This document shows, in pieces, positions 7,943 through 15,974 of a stretch of DNA of 64,000 nt. The stretch covers positions 1 through 64,000 of the forward strand of contig JAPLDR010000048.1 of NCBI GenBank assembly GCA_026391655.1, in the 5' to 3' direction. The notes beneath the pieces were generated by a model, which saw only the letters and a list, made by a program, of their open reading frames with translations, was not told the DNA's origin and searched no databases. Positions within the stretch are counted from its first letter, which is position 1, and every line of letters begins with the position of its first letter. Source of the DNA: Bacteroidia bacterium. GTDB lineage: Bacteria > Bacteroidota > Bacteroidia > Bacteroidales > Prolixibacteraceae. A program made the position numbers and the translations under genes.

Positions 7943-10792
7943 TTATCCCTTTTCCTGATTCTTTAAATGCTTTTTCATTAATGTAGTCAATGAGGCCTGA
8001 CTGAAAGGTTTTGAAATATAATCATTGCATCCGGCCGCTAATGCCTTTTCTTTGTCTCCAATAAGCGCATGCGATGTTTGAGCAATAATGACCACGTCTG
8101 TGTTAAACTTCCGTATTTGTTTCGTGGCTTCATACCCGTCCATTTCGGGCATTTTGATATCCATCAGAACAAAATCTATGTCCGGGTTATTTCGGCAAAT
8201 TTCAACAGCTTTAATTCCGGTTCTTGCTTTTAAAACCTCGGTGCCAAATATTTTGACAGCTATTTCGATGAGCTTTCCTGATATCTCGTCATCTTCGGCA
8301 ATTAATATTTTGAGAGGTTTAATTGGCATATATTCATCTAAATCTGCCAATTTAATTTTTTTTAAAACATTTTTTTCCGGTGGTTCATAATTGCAGGGAA
8401 TTGTAAAATAAAATTCAGCGCCTTTTCCTTCTTCGCTTTTTACCCAAATACTCCCTCCCAGCATTTCAACATAAGCCTTCGCTATGGAGAGGCCTATTCC
8501 TGAGCCTTCAAATAGCCTCGTATTAGAACCATCACCCTGCATAAATCGTTCAAATATCGCCTGTTGTTTGTTCTCAGGAATACTAATACCTGTATCTTTA
8601 ACAGAAAACTCCAGTTTGGTTGGTGTAGAGACAATGCATGCCTTTTCTCTGCAATGTTCACCAACCCCACCTTCCGCATTAGCTTTTCCGGTTGATGATC
8701 CTTCAGCTGGCGGAGTCGAACCAATCTTAATGTCAAATACAATTGATCCTGTATTTGTGAATTTTATAGCATTACCTATCAAAATAGTCAGTATGGTATT
8801 TAGTTTGGTACTGTCTGTGTAGATACAATCTATATTTGTGGGTAAATCGTTGTTGATGAAGAATTTCAGCCCTTTGCTTTCGGCATCGCCTTTAAAGTGG
8901 TTGTAAACTCCGCTGATCAGGCTGCGGATGTTGGTTTCTGATACTGACAGTTTCGTTTGTCCTGCCTGAATCTGTGATATTTCAACAATGTCGTTGATGG
9001 TATTCATAAGCCGGAAGGCACTTTTATTGATGATTCTGATATACTCGTCTTTTTCACCTGCTGTCATATCATCTTCTTGTATAAGAGACAGAAATCCAAG
9101 TATGCCATTGAATGGGGTTCGTATTTCGTGTGAAATATTATTCAGAAAGGCAGTTTTGAGGTTATCGCTTTCTTCGGCGTGGTCATTTGCAATTATTAAT
9201 TCTGCTGCCCGTTTTTCTTTCTCTTTGTTTTGAAAAAGAAGTTCTTTGTTAGCAATGAATAACTCTGCTGCCCGTTTCTCTTTCTCTTCGTTTTGAAAGA
9301 CAAGTTCTTTGTTAGCAATGATTAACGCTGCCGCCCGTTTCTCTTTTTCTTCGTTCTGAATGGCAAGTTCTTTGTTGGCAATTATTAGCTCTGCTGCCCG
9401 TTTTTCTTTCTCTTCGTTTTGAAAGAGAAGTTCTTTGTTTGCATTGATTAACATTTGTTCTGCCAACTTGCGCTCGGTGATGTCGAGGAAAGACCAGACC
9501 CTTCCTTTCGGTTCGCCCCCAAATAACAAAGGCCTCGAAATACGTTTGAAAATACGTCCATCTTTGAAGTATATCAAATCTAAGGATTGGGCTTCAGGTT
9601 TTGCATACAATTCCGAGACCGTAGCGATAAACTCAACAGGATCAGTTAGCTGTCCAAGTATACTGTCCAATAGTGTTTTGTCATCACCTGAAGCGAGTAT
9701 ATCAACCGGTATATGCCACATCTCGGCAAATTTAGCGTTGGTTTTGATGACCATACCCTGGTTATTCACTACAAGAATACCGCTATGAATTGATTCAATT
9801 GTCGCCTCCGTTAAAGCAAGAGAGTTCTTGAGCGCCTCGTCCAATTGCTTGCGCTCGGTGATATCACGCGCGATTCCAAATACATGTTCTTTGCTTAAGG
9901 GTATAGTATTGAGTAACGTGGTTCGTATAGCTCCATCTGGTCTGACGTATTCAACTTCACCCATTAGTAGCGCTTCATTTGTACCTAATAACCTTTCCAG
10001 TCGTTCATTTGCACCTTTGGGTGTTAAGTCAGAGGTTTTGAGACTTTTCAGTTCATTCCGGGATTTACCCGTCAATATTTCAGCAGATCTGTTTGCATCC
10101 AAATAATTTCCTGTAGCTATATCTACCAGGAAAATAGCATCATCGGATTGCTCAAACAGCATCCGGTATCGTTCTTCAGTTTCACGCAATTGTTCTGTTT
10201 CTTTCTCCCGCTCCGCAATCTGCATTTTCAGTTGCGAATTACTGTAAGCTTTTGCAGAAAGTTCGTTGGCAAATTCAAACAGCATTTTCGATACTTTGTT
10301 AAACTGTTCAACAGACATAACCGGGACTTCTTTGAGCGCCTCCATAAAATCTGATCTGTCAGCTCCTATTTCATCGGCATACTGAATCATTCGTTTTTCA
10401 TCCAATTCTTCATTCCTCACCTGCCCGATCAACCAGTTGGCAATATGTTTACCGCCAACTGAAATGCTCGAACCGGCATCCCATAAGCCTCCGCTCAGAC
10501 ATGGTTGTACAATCGGCCCCGAAGAATTATGTCTGCCAAGCACAGCATCTGATTGATAACAGTTTGCAAGCCCTTTTTTAGTTTTGCGGATAATGTTATT
10601 ACACAACCGGCAGGAGTTACTGATTTTGGTAATCGGCACACCGTCAGGATGTGTGATAATAGAAGCTACACCGGTTGCATCCGAAAACAAATCCTGCAAG
10701 CGTTGGATATCCACAAGGTTAAAAATATCGCTAAACTGAATGTCGTTTGTGACGTCATTATTAGAATTTTTGATATCTGGTGTCGTTTTCAT
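7943..10792 (-). CDS. PocR-PAS-PAS hybrid sensor histidine kinase
   Basis: 949 aa, cytoplasmic (no signal or TM segment). Order: PocR ligand-binding domain (about residues 20-185, with conserved cysteines in SCRLCNN, GLANCYQSD and QPCLSGG), PAS 1 (about 207-320), PAS 2 (about 325-445), and a coiled-coil linker of four near-identical 21-residue repeats (about 448-537). Then come HisKA with His555 in NISHEIRTP, HATPase_c (FEGSGIGLSIAKAYVEMLGG), and a C-terminal receiver with Asp878 (VLMDIKMPEMDG). There is no DNA-binding output domain, so it must pass the phosphate on to another protein. PocR domains bind small organic ligands in characterised regulators; the ligand here is unknown. A truncated relative lies just downstream. 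Confidence 0.9.
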   Translation of the reverse strand: MKTTPDIKNSNNDVTNDIQFSDIFNLVDIQRLQDLFSDATGVASIITHPDGVPITKISNSCRLCNNIIRKTKKGLANCYQSDAVLGRHNSSGPIVQPCLSGGLWDAGSSISVGGKHIANWLIGQVRNEELDEKRMIQYADEIGADRSDFMEALKEVPVMSVEQFNKVSKMLFEFANELSAKAYSNSQLKMQIAEREKETEQLRETEERYRMLFEQSDDAIFLVDIATGNYLDANRSAEILTGKSRNELKSLKTSDLTPKGANERLERLLGTNEALLMGEVEYVRPDGAIRTTLLNTIPLSKEHVFGIARDITERKQLDEALKNSLALTEATIESIHSGILVVNNQGMVIKTNAKFAEMWHIPVDILASGDDKTLLDSILGQLTDPVEFIATVSELYAKPEAQSLDLIYFKDGRIFKRISRPLLFGGEPKGRVWSFLDITERKLAEQMLINANKELLFQNEEKEKRAAELIIANKELAIQNEEKEKRAAALIIANKELVFQNEEKEKRAAELFIANKELLFQNKEKEKRAAELIIANDHAEESDNLKTAFLNNISHEIRTPFNGILGFLSLIQEDDMTAGEKDEYIRIINKSAFRLMNTINDIVEISQIQAGQTKLSVSETNIRSLISGVYNHFKGDAESKGLKFFINNDLPTNIDCIYTDSTKLNTILTILIGNAIKFTNTGSIVFDIKIGSTPPAEGSSTGKANAEGGVGEHCREKACIVSTPTKLEFSVKDTGISIPENKQQAIFERFMQGDGSNTRLFEGSGIGLSIAKAYVEMLGGSIWVKSEEGKGAEFYFTIPCNYEPPEKNVLKKIKLADLDEYMPIKPLKILIAEDDEISGKLIEIAVKIFGTEVLKARTGIKAVEICRNNPDIDFVLMDIKMPEMDGYEATKQIRKFNTDVVIIAQTSHALIGDKEKALAAGCNDYISKPFSQASLTTLMKKHLKNQEKG
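9181..9450 (-). repeat. 63-bp in-gene tandem repeat coding a coiled-coil linker
   Basis: The word gttctttgtt recurs at 9241, 9304, 9367 and 9430, exactly 63 bp apart. Each unit codes about 21 residues of the pattern ANKELxxQNEEKEKRAAELII, with a further partial copy at the kinase side. The near identity of DNA and protein copies suggests recent slippage or unequal crossing-over. Confidence 0.85.
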
Positions 10793-11051
10793 CTTGTTAA
10801 CTGATTTATTATCCCCAATATAACTTTTTGATTAAACAAGTATATTGATAAAAAGTTCAAGAATAAATACCAATTTCTTTTTCTTGCCGTTTAGGTCGTG
10901 TTGAACAGGTGAATTTGTAGATTAGTAAACCAATTAAGGATTTAGAACTAACAAGTTTTCAATAATACCATCTATAAATCATCGATTTTAATGCTCGTAT
11001 TTCCTTGTAAAAACATTATGAAGCTGCATTTTAAGATAATTAGTGGAATAA

Positions 11052-11495
11052 CTAACTCTTTAGCCTGCTCAATGAATTATCTCTTCCGCTATGGTATTCG
11101 AGGGCTAAACTCTGGACTGTGTTCAGTGATACAAGGTTGTTGATCGAATCCCTGATCGGGGCATATTCCCCGTGAAGCGGACAAGGGTGATTATTGTCGC
11201 AATGCTTTAATCCGAATCCACATCCGCAATACGTTTTTTCCCCTTCAATGGCTTGGATAACCGTTTTTAACTGTAGATCAGGTTTACGCCTGTCGAGAAA
11301 AAATCCACCGCCCTTTCCTTTAATTGACACTAAAAATCCTTGTTTTACAAGCCGCTGCATGATTTTACCTGTATAAAATAGCGGAGCATCAATCTCTTTC
11401 GCTATCTCAGCAATTCCAGGCTTAAATCCCTTTAGATTCTGAACCTGAATATATACCAGCCCTCGCAGGGCATATTCTGTCTCCTTATTGAACAC
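11052..11495 (-). CDS. Rrf2-family [Fe-S] transcriptional regulator
   Basis: 147 aa, the usual length. N-terminal winged helix (FNKETEYALRGLVYIQ, GKIMQRLVKQGFLVSIKGKGGGFFL) and a cysteine cluster Cys90, Cys92, Cys99, Cys105 (CGCGFGLKHCDNNHPC) positioned as the Fe-S ligands of IscR/NsrR/RsrR-type proteins. These regulators respond to NO, redox state or Fe-S supply. It is divergent from a hemerythrin gene and a NorB-like gene; a perfect palindrome in the shared intergenic region is the probable operator. That context makes a nitric-oxide or oxygen/redox signal most likely. The spacing of the cysteines (x1, x6, x5) differs a little from IscR, so I do not give it a gene name. Confidence 0.85.
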   Translation of the reverse strand: MFNKETEYALRGLVYIQVQNLKGFKPGIAEIAKEIDAPLFYTGKIMQRLVKQGFLVSIKGKGGGFFLDRRKPDLQLKTVIQAIEGEKTYCGCGFGLKHCDNNHPCPLHGEYAPIRDSINNLVSLNTVQSLALEYHSGRDNSLSRLKS

Positions 11496-11547
11496 TGTTT
11501 TCTTCTTTTTTTGATTCGCTCAAAAATAATAAATAAAATAATAAAAT

Positions 11548-11573
11548 ATTAAAAGACCTTTTAGTCTTTTAAT
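11548..11573. promoter_or_regulatory. Palindromic operator candidate for the Rrf2 regulator
   Basis: attaaaagac (11548-11557) and gtcttttaat (11564-11573) form a perfect 10-bp inverted repeat with a 6-nt spacer, between the divergent Rrf2 and hemerythrin genes. It ends 11 nt before a -7-like box, so a bound dimer would cover the -33 region of the hemerythrin promoter. Rrf2 proteins bind dyads of about this size. Confidence 0.6.
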
Positions 11574-11584
11574 AAAATTTTATC

Positions 11585-11592
11585 TAATATTG
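11585..11592 (+). promoter_or_regulatory. -7-like box for the hemerythrin gene
   Basis: taatattg matches the Bacteroidota -7 consensus TAnnTTTG except for one base and lies 24 nt before the ATG at 11616. The predicted start of transcription would leave a very short leader. Confidence 0.4.
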
Positions 11593-11615
11593 CAAAGTAT
11601 TTAAACATTTTTAAA

Positions 11616-12194
11616 ATGAATAACGCGACTAAAAATCTGGAAGACGACCACATCTATATACTGAAGCTTATTGATGTGATGGAATTAATGACTGATGCTA
11701 CTGTTCCGGTAGTTTCTGATTTGGAAGAAGGTGTAGCACTGATCAAAAATTTTGCGGATGGTCTGCATCATGCCAAAGAGGAAGCATTGCTGTTTCCACT
11801 GATGGCTGAGCGGGGATTTTCAACACAGCAGGGTCCAATTGCTGTAATGCTACATGACCATACACAGGGAAGGAACTTTGTGAAAGGTATGTCGGAGAAT
11901 ATTAAACTTTTGAAAGCCGGGGATTTGTCAGCGATTACAGTGATATACTATAATATTCAAGGATATGGCGAATTACTTCGAAATCATATCGCTAAGGAAA
12001 ACAATGTGCTTTTCAGAATGGCTGATAATGCTCTTTCGGAGAGCGATCAGGAGGCCTTATTTATGCAATTTAAAAAAGTCGAGAATCAAGACCTGCCAAA
12101 TAATCAAAAAAGTGATTTTATCGCAAGGATTGAGAAGCTTGCACAAGTGTATAATCTTAAACATCAGAATACAAAGGCAAATACAACTTATTAA
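11616..12194 (+). CDS. Hemerythrin-domain protein
   Basis: 192 aa, a single hemerythrin four-helix bundle binding a di-iron site. Ligand-type motifs appear in order: DDHIYIL near residue 11, GLHHAKEEALLFPLM near 51, MLHDHTQGR near 89, and RNHIAKENNVLFRMA near 124. Bacterial relatives bind O2 or NO, or help repair Fe-S centres under nitrosative stress (the YtfE/ScdA group). This one lacks the N-terminal ScdA domain. Divergent from an Rrf2 regulator, and 18 bp ahead of a NorB-like gene with which it is probably co-transcribed. Expression is expected to rise when the regulator leaves the palindrome at 11548-11573. Confidence 0.85.
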   Translation: MNNATKNLEDDHIYILKLIDVMELMTDATVPVVSDLEEGVALIKNFADGLHHAKEEALLFPLMAERGFSTQQGPIAVMLHDHTQGRNFVKGMSENIKLLKAGDLSAITVIYYNIQGYGELLRNHIAKENNVLFRMADNALSESDQEALFMQFKKVENQDLPNNQKSDFIARIEKLAQVYNLKHQNTKANTTY

Positions 12195-12212
12195 CCAATA
12201 ACTACATCATCG

Positions 12213-12734
12213 ATGAACACAAAAAAACTCTGGATCAGTTTTATTGCGGTCGCATTCTGGAATCTTGTCGGGGCAGGAATATTTGGATTCCTGATTAATC
12301 CGCCGATTGCACTCTACTATATGCAGGGATTGAATACAACGGCCGTACATGGACACACCGCTTTGTTCGGAGTTTATGGCATGCTTGGTATTGGACTGAT
12401 GTTGTTTGTTCTGCGCGATATGGACAAATCGGTCATCTGGAAAGATCGCTATATTAAATTTGCTTTCTGGTCGATCAATATCGGTCTGGCCACTATGGTG
12501 CTTTTCAGCGTTCTCCCAATTGGACTTGCCCAGACTGTTGCCAGTGTCAGGGAGGGATTGTGGTATGCCCGTTCGGCAGAGTTTATGCATCAGCCAATAA
12601 TGATGACATTGAAATGGATGCGGGTATTTGGCGACACACTATTTGCAGCCGGTACACTATCTTTGGTCTGGTTTATTTTCGGACTTAAAGGGGGATGGAG
12701 CCATGAAAAAGAGGGAGAGAAATTGGGAGAATGA
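12213..12734 (+). CDS. Mini-NorB: stand-alone C-terminal module of quinol nitric oxide reductase
   Basis: 173 aa with four membrane helices. The whole sequence (FWNLVGAGIFGFLINPPIAL, LNTTAVHGHTALFGVYG, then GLWYARSAEF and LKWMRVFGDTLF) matches what I know of the last four helices of qNOR, a protein of roughly 750 residues. His46 and His48 (VHGH) correspond to the ligands of heme b3 and heme b. The three His ligands of the non-heme iron site and the other heme b ligand, which sit on earlier helices, are absent, so it cannot be a normal NO reductase alone. It has a proper start directly after the hemerythrin gene and no decayed upstream coding. It may be a heme-binding sensor or partner subunit, or a remnant kept by chance. 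Confidence 0.7.
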   Translation: MNTKKLWISFIAVAFWNLVGAGIFGFLINPPIALYYMQGLNTTAVHGHTALFGVYGMLGIGLMLFVLRDMDKSVIWKDRYIKFAFWSINIGLATMVLFSVLPIGLAQTVASVREGLWYARSAEFMHQPIMMTLKWMRVFGDTLFAAGTLSLVWFIFGLKGGWSHEKEGEKLGE

Positions 12735-12761
12735 GAGGGGGAGCGGGATGGAAATTGGCTT

Positions 12762-12845
12762 CTGGCAACTTGCAACTAGCTGCCAGTTGCCAGCTGCTTG
12801 TAATTGATCCTGCAAATATCCATAATTCTAAAAATTAGTAAATTG
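12762..12845. repeat. Intergenic repeat copy 2 with hairpin
   Basis: ctggcaac (12762-12769) and gttgccag (12786-12793) form an 8-bp inverted repeat around tgcaactagctgcca. About 40 nt later comes aaaaattagtaaattg, as after the related element at 6570. It separates the mini-NorB gene from the PepSY gene and could attenuate read-through. Confidence 0.4.
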
Positions 12846-12855
12846 CAAGAAAAGA

Positions 12856-14385
12856 ATGAGTCGTAAAAAGATTGTTGCTACATTTCGAAAACTTCATAAA
12901 TGGCCTGGAATCATTATCACTATTTTTGCAATTCACTTCGCGTTTTCAGGAATTATCATGAATCACCGCAGCTTTTTTTCGGGAGTTGATGTCTCCCGAA
13001 AATGGCTGCCACGATCGTACGAATACCAAAACTGGAATCAGGCAGCCGTGCGCGGAGGGATTGATATGGGTCAGGATTCGCTTCTTTTCTTTGGAAATAT
13101 TGGGGCGTGGATCAAAACAAAGCAAGGTTATATTGATTATAATCAAGGATTTCCTCAAGGAATTGATAACCGGAAAATCAATCAGCTAATCAGATTCAGG
13201 GAGAAACTGATCGCCGCCACGCAATTCGGATTGTTTCAGCGTAATGAACTCACCAATGAATGGCAGGCAGTGCCGACTCCCATGAACGGACAACGACTAG
13301 TTGACCTCTTTGTCAAAAGGGATACAATGATAATTCTCAGCCGGAATTATATGATGAAGAGCGCTGATTTAATTCATTTTGAGATTTTTACGTTACCGGC
13401 ACCCCGGGGTTATACAAGAAGCGCCGGTTTGTTTAATACCTTGTGGGAGCTTCACAGCGGTGAATTATTCGGAACCGTGGGGAAACTATTGGTTGACTTA
13501 CTGGGATTTGTAACGATATTGTTATCAATTACAGGACTGCTTCATTTCTTTTTTCCGAAGCACATCAGGCGAAGGAAGAGAATTACCGGTAACTCTGGTA
13601 ATCTTCCTGCCACATTCCGCCTTAATCTTCGTTGGCATAATATTGTGGGTTATGTTTTTGTCCTTTTCTTAGTAATCAATACTGCAGCCGGTATATTTTT
13701 GCGGCCGCCACTGTTGATTCCAATTGTCCATACCAGGGTTAGTATCATTCCCGGATCGCATCTCGACAATAACAATCCCTGGCACGACAAACTTAGACGA
13801 GGGATATGGAACGAACGATTAGGAATCTATATCTTTTCAACGTCTGAAGGATTTTATGCTGCCGGTGAAAATCTGTCCGGTCCAATGATTCAATTTGATT
13901 CACAACCTCCTGTCAGCCTGATGGGATGTAATGTCCTCAAGTCGGTTGACTCTACAAAATACCTTGTTGGTTCGTTTTCGGGAATGTACATTTGGGATGC
14001 AATGAACGGCGAAGTTTCCGATTTTTTCACAGGCAAAGGGTATGAGTTGCCTTTAGGGATGTCACGACCTGTTTCTGATCATATGGTGGCAGGATACATC
14101 CATGACAACAAAAACGGACAATTGATATTCGATTACAACAATGGAATCGAAGCCATTAATAACGACAAAGGATGGGAGATGCCCGACGTTGTCAAAGCTA
14201 AATCTCCTATATCGCTCTGGAATCTTTCTCTTGAAATACATACCGGGCGAATTCTTGAACAATTTATCGGTGTGTTTTATCTTTTATATATTCCCGTTGC
14301 CGGAATTTGTTTTCTGATGGTTTTGATCAGCGGATTTATGGTTTGGCTACTTAAGCATCGGAAAGGCAATTCGACAATTCGGTAA
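12856..14385 (+). CDS. PepSY-associated TM-helix membrane protein
   Basis: 509 aa. An N-terminal helix with the family motif RKLHKWPGIIITIFAIHFAFSGIIMNHR, a periplasmic region (about 40-195), paired helices around 210-230 (LWELHSGELFGTVGKLLVDLLGFVTILLSITGLLHFF) and 260-285 (RWHNIVGYVFVLFLVINTAAGIFL), a second periplasmic region, and a last helix near 475-500 preceded by LEIHTGRILE. The recurring H near the start of helices (LHKW, LHSG, WHN, IHTG) fits heme or iron-related electron transfer as suggested for PepSY_TM proteins such as PiuB-type reductases. It is 121 bp after the NorB-like gene on the same strand and ends at a bidirectional terminator. Confidence 0.75.
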   Translation: MSRKKIVATFRKLHKWPGIIITIFAIHFAFSGIIMNHRSFFSGVDVSRKWLPRSYEYQNWNQAAVRGGIDMGQDSLLFFGNIGAWIKTKQGYIDYNQGFPQGIDNRKINQLIRFREKLIAATQFGLFQRNELTNEWQAVPTPMNGQRLVDLFVKRDTMIILSRNYMMKSADLIHFEIFTLPAPRGYTRSAGLFNTLWELHSGELFGTVGKLLVDLLGFVTILLSITGLLHFFFPKHIRRRKRITGNSGNLPATFRLNLRWHNIVGYVFVLFLVINTAAGIFLRPPLLIPIVHTRVSIIPGSHLDNNNPWHDKLRRGIWNERLGIYIFSTSEGFYAAGENLSGPMIQFDSQPPVSLMGCNVLKSVDSTKYLVGSFSGMYIWDAMNGEVSDFFTGKGYELPLGMSRPVSDHMVAGYIHDNKNGQLIFDYNNGIEAINNDKGWEMPDVVKAKSPISLWNLSLEIHTGRILEQFIGVFYLLYIPVAGICFLMVLISGFMVWLLKHRKGNSTIR

Positions 14386-14504
14386 GTCTTAAACCCCAAA
14401 GTCGTGGGAGCCCCTTAAAACGATTCGCATCATTTTTTTCTGCGCATCGTTTCTGCATCTTCTATATTTTAGTGAAAATTGTAATTTGTTTTTACACAAC
14501 AAAA

Positions 14505-14536
14505 AACCACTTACCGGAATGACCCCGCAAGTGGTT
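14505..14536. terminator. Bidirectional terminator (PepSY gene and tRNA-Gly)
   Basis: aaccactt (14505-14512) pairs with aagtggtt (14529-14536). Reading plus strand, gatttttt follows the hairpin; reading minus strand, aagtggttttttgtt follows, so it can end both the PepSY transcript and the tRNA transcript. Confidence 0.75.
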
Positions 14537-14548
14537 GATTTTTTAAGA

Positions 14549-14620
14549 GCGGAAAACGAGACTCGAACTCGCGACCCCCAGCTTGGGAAGCTAATGCTCT
14601 ACCAACTGAGCTATTTCCGC
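14549..14620 (-). tRNA. tRNA-Gly (anticodon CCC)
   Basis: The minus strand folds as a complete 72-nt cloverleaf: acceptor gcggaaa, D arm gctcagttggtagagc, anticodon loop ttcccaa (CCC, reads GGG), T arm with gttcgagtc, closing ttttccgc. The 3' CCA is not encoded. It is followed by the terminator at 14505-14536. Confidence 0.93.
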
Positions 14621-14637
14621 TTTTTTTATTGGTGACG

Positions 14638-14645
14638 CAAAATTA
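14638..14645 (-). promoter_or_regulatory. -7 box of tRNA-Gly(CCC)
   Basis: On the minus strand taattttg is an exact TAnnTTTG match, 18 nt before the tRNA 5' end. Confidence 0.5.
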
Positions 14646-14674
14646 GAATAATTTTTCAGAAATTCAAGAAATGA

Positions 14675-15829
14675 TCATTCTTTGAAAAGAAGAGAAATGG
14701 CATTCACCGCATCCAGATAATCAGAATATTGCAACCGGTAAAAGCTAATGTTGTCAATCCAGTTAAAGAACTGTGCCACATTTTCGGGATCTGGCTTAAC
14801 CCATGTTTCAGCTAAAAGCGTCTGAATGGCTTCCCGTTTATCAACTTCTTCAAAAACAAACGGTTCTGCTTCGGAATATTTCACAAATACAAAGGCTTTT
14901 ACAGGAAAAGCAGCCTGTAATCCTGGTTTATTGTTCTCGACGGGCAGATGACGGACAACCTTTCCCGTCGCTGCTTTTTCTGGAATAATCTCTGCAAGTT
15001 CCGGATAAAACGGCACCAATGTATTTAGTGATCCTTCTTTTACCGAAATTGTCAGAGGAAGTCGATAGGCAAATCCGTTCTTCCTGTTGATGGCATTAAA
15101 ATCGTCAGACAGAACAGTATAACCATGAGCCTGCAAAATGGCAGACAAGGTGCTTTTCCCGCTTCCCGCCTGAGCGGGGAAAATGATTGCCGATCTTCCG
15201 TCCGAAATTGCTGCCGAATGCAGGGTAACCATCCAGTCCTGATCATCTACACCATAAATTACACCATATAATTTTTGAGAGACAGCACCACGGAGATAAT
15301 GACTGTTTTCAACGGAAAATACATCACTTACCATTCCATTATGCCTGAATATCAACAGGTCATTCAATTCAAACACTTCGAAGAGTTGATCTGATGAGAT
15401 GGACTCGGATTCGAGATGAGCCATTGACGGATGAAAACAACTCATAAGCCACTCGCTTCCATAAATGAAATGTACGGCCCTATTTCCAATCAGATAACAC
15501 TTTTCAGAGAATATGGGAAATATACAATCGTCAAAATCGGCACATAATTTAGGTGAATGATAGAGCGTATTTGCCGGACCATTCATCAGGTTAATCCTAT
15601 CAATAATTTCAGCAACAAATTTTTGACTATCCTCGAATGTAACATTGTAGGTGAACGTGAAATAGTCAACAATCTCTAAGACAGGCAGATTATGAATATA
15701 CTTATCAAAAACCTCCCAGGCAGGTTTTTCAAATAAGACAAAAGATCGCGATGCAGCAAACCAAACGGCAGTTGACTCACCAATTTGTTTACTTACTGTA
15801 ACTATTTTATCTTTTTTAGTTCTTTTCAA
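14675..15829 (-). CDS. PqqD-like / HPr-kinase-like fusion protein
   Basis: 384 aa, soluble. The first 85 residues (WFAASRSFVLFEKPAWEVFDKYI, then a predicted helix-turn region) have the look of a PqqD/RiPP-recognition domain. The C-terminal half is an HprK-type P-loop domain: PAQAGSGKSTLSAILQAHG near residues 217-235 (Walker A) followed by LSDDFNAIN. HprK-related kinases of this shape occur in peptide-modification clusters, where they phosphorylate or help process precursors. Here no precursor peptide, B-protein or transporter is nearby; neighbours are a tRNA and a transaldolase gene. Function is therefore open; the kinase fold is well supported, the PqqD part less so. Confidence 0.65.
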   Translation of the reverse strand: MKRTKKDKIVTVSKQIGESTAVWFAASRSFVLFEKPAWEVFDKYIHNLPVLEIVDYFTFTYNVTFEDSQKFVAEIIDRINLMNGPANTLYHSPKLCADFDDCIFPIFSEKCYLIGNRAVHFIYGSEWLMSCFHPSMAHLESESISSDQLFEVFELNDLLIFRHNGMVSDVFSVENSHYLRGAVSQKLYGVIYGVDDQDWMVTLHSAAISDGRSAIIFPAQAGSGKSTLSAILQAHGYTVLSDDFNAINRKNGFAYRLPLTISVKEGSLNTLVPFYPELAEIIPEKAATGKVVRHLPVENNKPGLQAAFPVKAFVFVKYSEAEPFVFEEVDKREAIQTLLAETWVKPDPENVAQFFNWIDNISFYRLQYSDYLDAVNAISLLFKE

Positions 15830-15929
15830 TCTAACCCAATTTACTAAATGCCCTCATTTCACATATAAGCTGAGAAAGTTACAAATTTATGAATTATGAG
15901 CTTATTACGGTCCTCAGTTTTCTTTTTAT

Positions 15930-15937
15930 TAACTTTG
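15930..15937 (+). promoter_or_regulatory. -7 box of the transaldolase-family gene
   Basis: taactttg is an exact TAnnTTTG match 37 nt before the ATG at 15975. No clear -33 TTTG is seen. Confidence 0.45.
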
Positions 15938-15974
15938 GGGGTAAAATTTTCAAACTATATTTAATACAAAAGTT

